From Porphyridium purpureum (lineage: Eukaryota > Rhodophyta > Bangiophyceae > Porphyridiales > Porphyridiaceae), in assembly GCA_008690995.1 (NCBI GenBank), contig VRMN01000004.1, positions 1,116,001 through 1,180,000 of the forward strand: a stretch of DNA of 64,000 bases, read 5' to 3'. The position numbers were made by a program, and so were the translations under genes. Below the pieces are notes generated by a model, which was given only the letters and a program-made list of their open reading frames with translations, did not search any database and was not told the origin of the DNA. Shown piece after piece: positions 45,470 through 54,516 of this stretch (its first letter is position 1; each line of letters begins with the position of its first letter).

Positions 45470-47998
45470 CTAGGCTAGCGCGGGTCGACGCCTGGACTTG
45501 ATGTGGAGCTGTGGCTGCGACGTTGCAGTTCCACTTGGACTTTCGGGACTTGATGCTTCGCACCCCAAATCATCTCCGTTATTCCTGCCTTCGTCATCCT
45601 CATTTTCGCTGCCGCTGTACAAGCTCTCACTTCCGCGCGGTACGCGCAGCGTACCGTGGTCGTCAAACGCCTCGAGTGGCGGTGCAGACGGAGTGTACAG
45701 ATGCTTTCGATAAGCAAGGGGCACGTCTCCATCGCTGCTGCTAGTGCCAAGGTTACCTGGACCGTCATCATGATACGTGCCCTTCATTACAGCTCCTTGC
45801 TCGAGGTCGTGCTCGAAATGATTACCGGATGGTCCGCGCGCATTTGATAGACCTGAGTCAGTCTTCGCCGACGGTGCTGCACCTGTCGTCGCTCTGGTAT
45901 CGGGTTTGCCACCATTCTGCTTCCCACCATCATCTCCTTCCACCGCGTCTCGAATTTCGTCAAGCTCCTTTTGGTGTCGTCGTTTGGCGAGCCGCTTCTT
46001 TGCCATGGGGATTCCGAATTTGACGACCACAAAGACAATGATTAGCACAATTATCCCAATCAAGCCCAAGTAGAGCAGATTCCGCCAGCACCCCAGACGC
46101 ACAAAGCAAGTGATACTGAAAAAGGATGGGCAGTCGGCCAAACACTGCAATGCGCCCGATGTGGATGCAGAATCCGACCCTTGTGGACCGCTGCTTTCCC
46201 CGCCTTGTTCTTCCCGATCCTGGTCGACAGAGAAACTCGTAAAGTTTGCGCGGAATGATGACACATTCTGACCAATCGCGTCGGAAAGCAGCACATCACA
46301 GGAATGTTGCCCTCCAAGAATGGTCTCGGCCTCGACCTGAAACTCCACCGTTTTGTTCTCCCGCGAAGTCAGAAAGACGCTCTTGGCAAGAATTGGTGCA
46401 ATGTCCGGTCCGCAGAAACTGCTCAGCGTGTACTCGGCCGTGCGGTAGCCTGTGTTTTCAATACCGACCCGAAGCAGCCCATCCTTTGAAAACGCAGCGA
46501 ACGGAAGGATGGTCGCATTCAAAATTAAGCCGGGGGACACAGTGACTTGAGTGAACAGGGCGTCTGCTGCAAAAGACAACAGAAGCTCGGCGTTCTGGTA
46601 CCGCTCCGTTTCAAAGTATAGCTTGGGCTGCTGAGAAAACATGTCCCTCGCGGAAAGCATGCCAAAATTGGAGAGAAAATAGGAGCCCTTGAGCCCCTTG
46701 GCTTCGCGTTCCAGGTCTTCTTGGTAGTAATCTTCCAGCTGGTTGCGCAGGCAACCGCCTTGCGGTTGTTCGCATGCGTTCGCCTGGTTTCGGTACGCAC
46801 TGTGCGCAACGCCTATCTTGTCGCATTCTGAGCCATCGAGCGTCACCAAGTGCCGGTCGACCAGCATCCATCGCTGATGCTCGGGGCCTGTCGGGTCCCT
46901 CGAAATGCGCGCAATGCATTCTTCGGTAAACTGATCACACGTAACCGGCCACATAAAGTACTTGGAAGACAGATCAAGCGTACCTTGCCATGCTGCATAG
47001 TCACCGAGCAGCCGTACCTGCAGCGTGCCGTTTGAAGCCAAAAGAATCGGTTGTTCGGGCGACACCACGACTTGTTCACTGTAGCAACTGATAGAGTCTT
47101 TGGCTGAGGCATGTATCCAAGTTGTCCGGCCTATAGTCACATTGGTCTCGTTGTTGTTGTTCTTCTTGTTGTTGTTGTTGTTGTTGCCGCTGCTGCTGCT
47201 GCTATTCAACGGAAGATCACCAGAAGTCGGGTGGTCTAGGACATTGCAGTGCGTGATGTTGAGGGTGACGGTGTAAAGAACGTCCGGTGCCCGCACTTCA
47301 AACGCCGAGTACCACAGATTGCCAAACCTCAGGCAATGTGCAGAATAGTCAGACGAGCCCCCAAAGACAGAGAAAAAGGAACATTCGATTGCCGAGCGCG
47401 GGGCATCGTTCGATGTTCCCAAGTAGTCATCGAGCCCGCACTTACAGCAGAAACCCTGACTGTCCCAGACGCGGTCGTCCGCGTTCCGCGAGGATGGTGG
47501 GTCATAGAAGAAGCCACAAGATGCCGCATCGTCTTCCCATCCATCCCGACACGGATTGTACAACCAGTTGAAGGGGCCGTTCGTGTTTGTCTGCTTGGTG
47601 ACTTCGAACGGCTTGTTGTTGACATCGCGGAGGTAGAAGAGCGGGTATCGAAGCACAATCTTGGAGCGCGACATCGAGATTTCGCTTCGCTGCCTAAACT
47701 TGTACCCAACATTTGGGTCGGCATTGTCTAGTTCACCTGCTTTCTCCGTCAAGCTTCCGAACACAAGCTTTTCCGTGCCAGCCAGTGCGCCGTTTTGCAG
47801 TGCCACGGTGACAATGTACTTCTTTTCACATGTCAGCGACACGTTGGTGGTTGACGCTTCGTCCAGGCACTGCACAATTTGGCCGACGCCGGATACAACT
47901 GCGCGAGCGCTTGGTACACAAAGACGCATCACGGTTACGCCAAGCAACACGACAAGAGCGAGACGATGTCGGCTTGAGTCTACAGATAACATTCGCAT
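45470..47998 (-). CDS. HAP2: HAP2/GCS1 gamete fusogen
   Basis: The 842-residue type I membrane protein has a signal peptide at about 1-33 (LALVVLLGVTVMRLC..ARA). A Cys-rich ectodomain at 34-620 carries the HAP2 hallmarks CGFFYDPPSS, GFCCKCG, SAHCLRFGNLWYSAFEV and many paired Cys. The membrane helix is at 641-660, followed by a basic stop-transfer (AKKRLAKRRHQKE) and a cytosolic tail of about 180 residues. An Asn-rich insertion lies at about 271-283. HAP2 merges gamete membranes during fertilisation and has a class II fusion-protein fold. The single exon is intact. The ectodomain continues with an IgG-like domain III (CGPDIAPILAKSVFLTS). Its presence implies a sexual cycle, at least ancestrally. 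Confidence 0.93.
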   Translation of the reverse strand: MRMLSVDSSRHRLALVVLLGVTVMRLCVPSARAVVSGVGQIVQCLDEASTTNVSLTCEKKYIVTVALQNGALAGTEKLVFGSLTEKAGELDNADPNVGYKFRQRSEISMSRSKIVLRYPLFYLRDVNNKPFEVTKQTNTNGPFNWLYNPCRDGWEDDAASCGFFYDPPSSRNADDRVWDSQGFCCKCGLDDYLGTSNDAPRSAIECSFFSVFGGSSDYSAHCLRFGNLWYSAFEVRAPDVLYTVTLNITHCNVLDHPTSGDLPLNSSSSSGNNNNNNKKNNNNETNVTIGRTTWIHASAKDSISCYSEQVVVSPEQPILLASNGTLQVRLLGDYAAWQGTLDLSSKYFMWPVTCDQFTEECIARISRDPTGPEHQRWMLVDRHLVTLDGSECDKIGVAHSAYRNQANACEQPQGGCLRNQLEDYYQEDLEREAKGLKGSYFLSNFGMLSARDMFSQQPKLYFETERYQNAELLLSFAADALFTQVTVSPGLILNATILPFAAFSKDGLLRVGIENTGYRTAEYTLSSFCGPDIAPILAKSVFLTSRENKTVEFQVEAETILGGQHSCDVLLSDAIGQNVSSFRANFTSFSVDQDREEQGGESSGPQGSDSASTSGALQCLADCPSFFSITCFVRLGCWRNLLYLGLIGIIVLIIVFVVVKFGIPMAKKRLAKRRHQKELDEIRDAVEGDDGGKQNGGKPDTRATTGAAPSAKTDSGLSNARGPSGNHFEHDLEQGAVMKGTYHDDGPGNLGTSSSDGDVPLAYRKHLYTPSAPPLEAFDDHGTLRVPRGSESLYSGSENEDDEGRNNGDDLGCEASSPESPSGTATSQPQLHIKSRRRPALA

Positions 47999-48673
47999 GG
48001 TTGCTTTCGCTCTTTACAAGCACAGATACGCACACATACACTTTCAGGGGCACTCGGGCGCACTGCATGCGCTTTCAGTGCAAGTCTTGGTCTCGTCCGT
48101 CCTCCTCAAGGCCACTGCTCCTGTCCTTTTCCTCGTCTTGCTCTGGATTCACGTAAGTAGACTCAACACGAATAGACGAGAAGAGTCGTCCTCATGGTTT
48201 ACCAACGAAAGCCTGAACACTATCGACCACCTTTTCCACACACACTAGTGTTTTGAGCACACTAAGAACACGGAGGGACCAAAGAGCAATCGTCGCACGG
48301 GTCTGACATGAGTGCCAGGAGCGGCGAATGTGCCGCAGAATTCTGCGGTCAAGCCACAGTGACTGCTTCAGCAGCACTATTTGAGATCCCTTCTTTTGAT
48401 CTCTAGTCTTCCGCGACCGGTCGCGCATGATTTCGAATCGCCTGCATCTTGCGACATCACATCTAGCATTCCTGCCCCGGGGACCACTGCGGCGCGGCGC
48501 ACTCACGTTCTGTGCAACGGCTCACTGCCATCTATGTTATGGCGTGTCGAGGGACCGAGCCCCGAGCCACGAACCACGGGCCGCGCTTGGCGTCCGCGCT
48601 CTGGCACGCGCGACGGCAGGAAGCCAAGTTGGTCAGCACGAAGCGCTGGTGGCGCGAGATGCGTCCGCAACCT
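47999..48673. other. Intergenic region between HAP2 and COA5
   Basis: This is the HAP2 upstream side and the COA5 3' side. I find no exact AGGTACAGT element and no convincing gene. A plus-strand frame at 48427-49065 is Arg/Pro-rich chance sequence. Confidence 0.35.
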
Positions 48674-48898
48674 CTAGTACCCGGGGTTTCCGCGAATACG
48701 ACGGCGCCGATCCAGCATATCACGCCTACACTGAGAATGTGCGATCTGGACGGAGCGGCACTCCTCTGACACCCCCGACGCCTCGGACTTGGCGCACTCC
48801 TCGAGCGCCTTTGATTGATCTGGGTGGTTGCGCACACACTCGCTGTCACTCAGGCACTGGAGCAGCCGCTGAAACAGCCCGGCGCACGACGACGACAT
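48674..48898 (-). CDS. COA5: COA5/PET191 cytochrome oxidase assembly factor
   Basis: The 74-residue twin-CX9C protein has CAGLFQRLLQC and CRSVQIAHSQC as the two CX9C arms, with SDCV-like SECVRNH between. The closing DMLDRRRRIRGNPGY matches the PET191 R-x-R-x-x-G-x-x-G-Y tail. It is imported into the mitochondrial intermembrane space by the disulfide relay and needed for complex IV assembly. The start at 48898 (MSSSCAG) puts the first Cys at residue 5, as in the family; an ATG at 48910 adds four residues. It lies 4 kb from COX17, a second complex IV assembly gene. Confidence 0.9.
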   Translation of the reverse strand: MSSSCAGLFQRLLQCLSDSECVRNHPDQSKALEECAKSEASGVSEECRSVQIAHSQCRRDMLDRRRRIRGNPGY

Positions 48899-50478
48899 GG
48901 CGCCCCCCAAACCCTCGAGGTGCCTTCTCTCCCGCTCTCACACTCACCGTCTACCATCCCGCCTTTCCCCAGACACCGTCGCTCCCCTCAAACCAGAGGA
49001 AACTGTACCTCCACCGCGCATTCACGATACCCTACTGTACCTACCACAACCCTAGAGTACAGTGAGCAGATCCTCCTGCCACTCACGTCAGCAGGCACGA
49101 ATTCAAAGCAGCACGCCATGATTGAAAAGCACGCTGCGGCGCCGCTCCTGCGGTGCTAGTTTCAACTAACGAACGCACCACGCAGCCAGCCAGCGGAGCC
49201 TGCTTCACCTTGTTGCCGGCGGCTCATCGGCGACGCACAGCGCCACTTACCGTCGTTCCTTTTCGCGGCGGGTGTCCCCTTGCATTTACCACAACCGACC
49301 GAGCCGGCGCATATGCGTTGCAGGCCAGGACACTTTTTTGTTACGGTACGTTCTGCACTGTGTCACTATGAACAAAACACGCCTACAGGCTGTATATGTG
49401 TGTCGGTGTGTGTATTTTGAGCAAGGATTCAAATAAACCTCATTGGTTGAGCAGCAGATACATATCATGATGATATGGAAAGTGTGTGTATACATGAGTG
49501 TGTATGTTTTGATATGAAAGACAAGTAGGAATGGCTAAAGAAATGACCCGATGTTGTGAGTTTGGCAGTCCGGTCTGGAAGAATGATTTCCGATTACGGG
49601 CGCTATTTCCAAAAGTAAAATACACGCGACAAAAACACCCTATTCTGAGCGTAAGTAGAGACGGTGACAAAATCAATAAGACTCTAAGAAGATCGAGCGC
49701 GCTCTGAAAACGATGGATACTATGGGAGGAAAGAGAGAGAGAGAGAGAAAAGGGGGGGAACGCCGCAAGAAGAGGAAAATGGGGGAAATTCAAACTGCCG
49801 CATTCATCATGCTTGTCGGGACGGACGGGCATGAAATCAAGCGGATTCATGGAAACCCATGTGTGCTGCTGCTGCTGCTGCTGCTGCTCCAGCATCATCC
49901 GATTCATCTACTCATCCAAGTCATCTCGTCATTCATCTATGCCAAAAACGTATGCAATAAGATATGCCGTTTTGGGGGGGTGGGGGGGCTAAACAGACAA
50001 GTGAGTCGTTTCTAGTTTGTTGTGTGGAGCGACGAACCAACACGTGGCTGTGTAAATGAGAGTCGTTCGTGTATGAGCTTTGTGCGCGAATCGCGAAACG
50101 AGCTCGGTAGTGATACTACATACATACATACATTCGCTAGTAACTTCGTACGCCGCATGGAATTCGTCCACCACGCGCGCAGAGTCCTCAGTGCCGTGTC
50201 AGTTGTGCAAGCCGGCGCGTGTCGCGCCCTGCGTATATAAACGTGGGCCGTTCTTAACGTAGCTTCCGTTCCACAGCCTGACGGGTTGGGCCGACGCGGC
50301 GGGAGCGACGGGGTTGGGCTTCTCAGTCATCGTGTCTCTGGCTCAGGTACCGAAACGCGGGACACGCGGCTTGGGAGAGCACACAGCGGAAAGAGGCACA
50401 GCGCGCGAGCTAAATAAATGCGGACGGAACGCGCCGGTCAAACGGGGAAGTGACAAAGACTAGCGTGATAATCTTGAC
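48899..50478. promoter_or_regulatory. COA5 / CDCA7-type gene divergent region
   Basis: This is the longest gene-free stretch outside the transposons. It holds two COA5 elements (49012, 49034), a CTG run at 49864-49888, GA-rich sequence at 49735-49760, G runs at 49974-49988 and a TATATAAA at 50234-50241, about 240-280 bases before the next gene's ATG. The minus-strand polyGln frame at 49440-49907 is probably chance. Confidence 0.4.
49012..49042 (-). promoter_or_regulatory. Two AGGTACAGT elements, COA5 gene
   Basis: Exact copies lie at 49012-49020 and 49034-49042, 22 bases apart (about two helix turns), 114 and 136 bases before the COA5 ATG. An inverted near-copy (GAGTACAGT) follows at 49056. 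Confidence 0.6.
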
Positions 50479-52197
50479 TTGGACGACGCGACGCGCACAC
50501 ACGCCGCACGGGACATGCTTGTTCACGGAGCGACTCGAGGCGACGGCGAAGGAAAGGCGTACCGGACAGCAGCAGCCGTGCCGTTGTCGCCTTCTTCGAT
50601 GGAACCTTACCCGCAGCAACACGGAGCGTCGCGAACCGCACATTTTCCGGTAGTCCAGGGCCGCGACAGCGTCATACCGGGCCAGCAGCCCCTCCACGCG
50701 GTCGGGTTCAGTGGCGCCTCGCGATTAGGTACATGGGGCGCCGCCACGGCCGCCACCAACGAGTGTAACCGAGGCCCATCGACAAGCGCGCCGACATACA
50801 AGAATAGCCCCACACCCGCTTCGTTTGGGGGCACACCCACGTCTCTAGATTCGCTGGAGCACAAGAGGGCGCCCACGGGGGCACCCGTGTTCGGAAGCTA
50901 TCACGCGGGCGGGGATCCTACTCAAGCTGTGATGTTGGGTGGCGTGGGCTCGCTGCAAGACGAGCAGCTAGCCAGGCAGCCTTCCCAGCAGGAGCAACAG
51001 CTCTCGTCTGCCTTTCAAGACCGTGCACGCTCGCGGGAGCGCGACCGCGGCCGTCCTCTGCGCATGCAGGACCTCGTGAACGAAGAGGATGATGATCGAT
51101 TCTTGCCTATGGAAGAGGACGATGATACGTTCCGGTCAGTCAGGTGGCGGGGCTACCAGGGCGTCAGCTCACTGCGCGAAAATGCATTCCCAGACGGACC
51201 GTCGTCTCGGACCTCGCTGCCACCCGTTTCCGCGCTGAGCGCAAATAGCCAGAGTTACTGTACCGGCGCACCAGAGTCGTTTGGCGGGGTAGGCCCTACT
51301 CACGCGGATGGGCCAAGGTCAAACAACAGCAACTATTACTCGCAGCAGCTGCTTGCGCTCGGCACCTTGGCGCTGAATGACTCTCAACACCAGTCGTACA
51401 GTGCAGCGCCTCGGCCTGCGCCGTCGCCGCAATCCTACTCGCATATGCCTACCAACTATTTTGTCGCGCCTGCCGCAGTGAGCGCGTATCCGACGCAGGC
51501 ACAACAACAGCCGCTGCAGCCTGCGTACATGCATGGCGTGCCGCCGTCGGTGCCGGAGACACCACCGCGCAGTACAAATAGCATTCACAGCATGCCTGCG
51601 CAGTCTTATGGCATTCGCAAGTCGCTCAACACGCCACGCTCCATGTCACGAGCGGCTGAGCGTGCTGCGCTGGTATCGTCGCTGCCGAGTCCGCGGCGGA
51701 AGCAGCCATCAGATTCGCTTGGTTCGCTTGATACGAATGTTCACCACGGCACGCCCATCATTACGATGGAGAGGCCAAGCTCGTCGAATGCGTCGTTTGA
51801 ATTAAGCGGACCGTCGAGCTCGAACGGCAGCAAGCCGGCAATGCGCAAATGCTACATCGGAGCCAAGTCGAGCCAATTTTGTCACGTGTGCCGCCGCAGC
51901 AACAAGGCGGAATTTGCATTGTGCAGCAACCTTACGGATGGCAGCTGCCGCAAGGTCGTGTGCGACCGCTGTTTCTGCCGCTACGGATGGAGCTGGCAGG
52001 AATACCAGGACAATCCAGGTACGTGGAAATGCGCGCACTGCCTGGAACTTTGTCCCCCCAAAGCGTCGTGCCACTTGTATTCGAGAATCAACGCCGGCAG
52101 GGCGCAGAAAAAAGAGGCCAAGGAAAACATCAAGGCGGCCGGCAGTACCACCGCTGCTGCGCAAATAGATAATCACCAACGGCGTCCTCACCACTGA
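50479..52197 (+). CDS. CDCA7-type 4CXXC zinc-finger protein
   Basis: The roughly 572-residue protein (the start may instead be 50515 or 50599) has a long Ser/Pro/Gln-rich disordered region and a C-terminal zinc domain at about 455-540. The domain contains FCHVCRRSNK, LCSNLTDGSCRKVVCDRCFCRYGW and WKCAHCLELCPPKASC, matching the zf-4CXXC_R1 pattern. CDCA7 binds hemimethylated CpG and recruits the remodeller HELLS to support DNA methylation. Spacing differs slightly from animal CDCA7, and the final Cys cluster reads CPPKASC rather than CNCSxC, so plant JmjC-associated versions are an alternative. Confidence 0.7.
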   Translation: MDDATRTHAARDMLVHGATRGDGEGKAYRTAAAVPLSPSSMEPYPQQHGASRTAHFPVVQGRDSVIPGQQPLHAVGFSGASRLGTWGAATAATNECNRGPSTSAPTYKNSPTPASFGGTPTSLDSLEHKRAPTGAPVFGSYHAGGDPTQAVMLGGVGSLQDEQLARQPSQQEQQLSSAFQDRARSRERDRGRPLRMQDLVNEEDDDRFLPMEEDDDTFRSVRWRGYQGVSSLRENAFPDGPSSRTSLPPVSALSANSQSYCTGAPESFGGVGPTHADGPRSNNSNYYSQQLLALGTLALNDSQHQSYSAAPRPAPSPQSYSHMPTNYFVAPAAVSAYPTQAQQQPLQPAYMHGVPPSVPETPPRSTNSIHSMPAQSYGIRKSLNTPRSMSRAAERAALVSSLPSPRRKQPSDSLGSLDTNVHHGTPIITMERPSSSNASFELSGPSSSNGSKPAMRKCYIGAKSSQFCHVCRRSNKAEFALCSNLTDGSCRKVVCDRCFCRYGWSWQEYQDNPGTWKCAHCLELCPPKASCHLYSRINAGRAQKKEAKENIKAAGSTTAAAQIDNHQRRPHH

Positions 52198-52443
52198 TCG
52201 AACGAACCCTAACACTTGAATAACAAACGCGCTGTTTTACGTTAATACTTTCCAGCTTCTCAGCACGGCTACACCCCAAGCGGCCAAACCTTCCAAACGT
52301 TCTTCTTCATCGCAATCGGTTTATCGGCTTCTTCCATGAAACCGACAAGGGTTAATTGTCGTGCGGCGTTGCGGAGAAGAAAAGACGAGGGGAAGGCGCA
52401 AAAAACATGTGCAGACGAACGCGTAAGCCACTAATCATATTTA

Positions 52444-53934
52444 TTGTCTAGTGGACGTCGAGGTGTTTCTTTCTTCCCTGTTCATTGCGACATGGGCATT
52501 CCTGCACGTGCGCCAGCAACCGCCGGCGCGAGAAAACTCGGCTCGAGTTTGTATAGGATTTTGCTGAAGGAGCTTCGTGAGTTACGTCACGCGCAGGCCG
52601 CCGCATGGCGTGATGAGTCATACTTGAGGTTACGGCGGCCTCTGAGCGAGCAGATGCGTATGATGCCGCTGCAGCAATACCAGACGCTCGCGTCTGGTTA
52701 TGGTGCGATCTCGTCGCGCTTCTTGCGCGAGCTCTTTCCGCCAGACGTCACGAGCCGCGTCTTCTGGCTCTGGCAGCGAGTGGCCGTCAAGCGTGGTGTG
52801 CGCATTTCAGATATGCCAGGCATTCCGTGGCACGTCGTGTACGAGTCTGCGCGGCAGCTGTTCGAGGAGCAGCCATCCAGCGCTCAGGATACGGCGTCGC
52901 CGGCAGAGAAAAAGCGCCTGCAGCAGCGCCTGGATGACGCGCTGGACTCGATTCGCAAAGTTTCTCAGCAGACGCACATTGCAGAGAGGACGTCGCACTG
53001 TGTGACGGTGTTGCCGGCTGAAATCAAACAGCAGATCGAGCAAGACCGCGCCGCTGCGTTCCAAACCTTCTCGGACTTGCTTGCCAACCTGCATGACGGG
53101 TTCCGAAATCAACCGGAGTTTTTGGCCGAGCTGCACCGCGTCGAGCGCGCGTGCAACCACTTGGCACAGCCTGCATTTCATCGCGCTTATGCAACGCTCG
53201 AATCCCACTCGCGCGTCAGAATCGCGGAGCAGCTGAAGACCTTGTCGGAGCGCCTGCTGGTCGTGACTCGAAGTATGGAACGTGACCTACAGAGGCTCGA
53301 GCGGGACCGCGCGCCGAGCAGTGAGAGTCGCGTTGATGATGTGGATGTACCACTCGCAGTCACCCACGACGGAGGACTAGTGTCGAGTCACTCAGAGAGC
53401 GTAAGACGCGGGATGGAAGGCATTCGAGCGGTGTTTAGTGAGTTTTGGCGGGTTTGTTCTGTTGAAACGAGCGAGAATTTTCTCGAGTTGAGCTTGCCAG
53501 CTGGTTCCACGGAACCGGGCTCCGTGCCGCTTATGAATAACCTGAGCAGCGAGGAGCCACTGGTCGGCATTGAAGCGACGAGTGAGTTCTGGCCCCAGCA
53601 GGACCGCTTCCTCTTCGTGTATAGAATACTGATCGAGAATTTGTCGCCCAGTCATGACGTTCGCATTGATGCACGGCACTGGGTGATCAGAAGCGGGGAG
53701 ACGGTTGTAGCAGAAGTACCGAAATTCTCGCCTGGAGTGCTCGGTAAGGTGCCGACGCTCGCCCCGGGTGAGAGTTTCGAATACTTTAGCAGTGTGAGCA
53801 TTCCGTCCACCAACCCGCGCGGCAGCATGGAAGGCTGTATGCAGGTTGTGGTGCGCTCATCGTCCAGTGCGAAAGAACCATTTTGCGTGGAAGCCAAAGT
53901 CGCGCGTTTTGCACTCATTGCAAGGCCGTCATGA
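52444..53934 (+). CDS. LYR-like plus ApaG-domain protein
   Basis: The roughly 496-residue protein has an N-terminal LYR motif region (SSLYRILLKELREL, about 32-46) followed by helical sequence with RxFWLWQR, as in complex-I LYR proteins. The middle is coiled. An ApaG/DUF525 domain lies at about 385-495: FVYRILIENLSPS, RHWVIRSGE, VPKFSPGVLGKVPTLAPGESFEYFS and GSMEGCMQVV. ApaG folds as a fibronectin-like beta sandwich and is known in FBXO3 and POLDIP2. LYR proteins are usually mitochondrial and bind acyl-ACP. A second ATG at 52492 gives MGIPARAPAT, a plausible mitochondrial leader. Confidence 0.75.
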   Translation: MSSGRRGVSFFPVHCDMGIPARAPATAGARKLGSSLYRILLKELRELRHAQAAAWRDESYLRLRRPLSEQMRMMPLQQYQTLASGYGAISSRFLRELFPPDVTSRVFWLWQRVAVKRGVRISDMPGIPWHVVYESARQLFEEQPSSAQDTASPAEKKRLQQRLDDALDSIRKVSQQTHIAERTSHCVTVLPAEIKQQIEQDRAAAFQTFSDLLANLHDGFRNQPEFLAELHRVERACNHLAQPAFHRAYATLESHSRVRIAEQLKTLSERLLVVTRSMERDLQRLERDRAPSSESRVDDVDVPLAVTHDGGLVSSHSESVRRGMEGIRAVFSEFWRVCSVETSENFLELSLPAGSTEPGSVPLMNNLSSEEPLVGIEATSEFWPQQDRFLFVYRILIENLSPSHDVRIDARHWVIRSGETVVAEVPKFSPGVLGKVPTLAPGESFEYFSSVSIPSTNPRGSMEGCMQVVVRSSSSAKEPFCVEAKVARFALIARPS

Positions 53935-54081
53935 GCTGAGCGTTTTCCCGTGGCTCGTGTTTTCAGGACGCATCGTAGTTGCTAGGCTTGAAGCGCAACG
54001 AAGCACATCAGATAAAGATGCGAGAGCAGACTTCTTTCCGCCTTTTTCCTCTCACCTTCCCCATCCATTCACTCTTCACTT

Positions 54082-54285
54082 TTACAGGTGCAGCTCGGCC
54101 AGAAGATTGTCCAGCTCCTCGGTGAGCGATACCACGTTTGGCTGCGCAGGGCTCTCGCATATAGCCGTAGCCAGCTGAAGAGCGCGCTCCACTTGCCTTA
54201 AACGGTGCTGCGCGTACCTTGACCCGTGCGGAAGTTTCAGTAGACGCGCACGCTCTACGTGCAGCGCCTCCACTCTCGGGTCCAT
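54082..54285 (-). CDS. Small hypothetical helical protein
   Basis: The 67-codon frame is MDPRVEALHVERARLLK..., predicted fully alpha-helical with Leu/Arg repeats, ending LTEELDNLLAELHL. It lies head-to-head with the USP gene. The last codons read CCT/GTAAAA, so a downstream spliced exon is possible. I recognise no family. It could be a small coiled-coil subunit or chance. Confidence 0.35.
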   Translation of the reverse strand: MDPRVEALHVERARLLKLPHGSRYAQHRLRQVERALQLATAICESPAQPNVVSLTEELDNLLAELHL

Positions 54286-54516
54286 ACGGCTCTCTCCCTA
54301 ACGCTTGTTCACTCGTCAGAGGCTCCGGCGCGTAAGCACGTCGAGGCGGGCCAATCAGTCAACCGCGTGGCACGCGGGGATCCTTCGAGCAGGCGGATGA
54401 GAGCTGGAGCGTGGATATCCTGAGCCTGAAGCCGAGCAGGAACGGTGCACGTTCGAGCGCGTCAGCGGTGAGGTCGCCCACACGTGGCAGAAACCATCGA
54501 TTGGCTTTGAGACGCC

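Noticed and set aside
49440-49907. Minus-strand frame with a polyGln run
   Set aside because: The Gln run is just a CTG microsatellite and the rest is low complexity.
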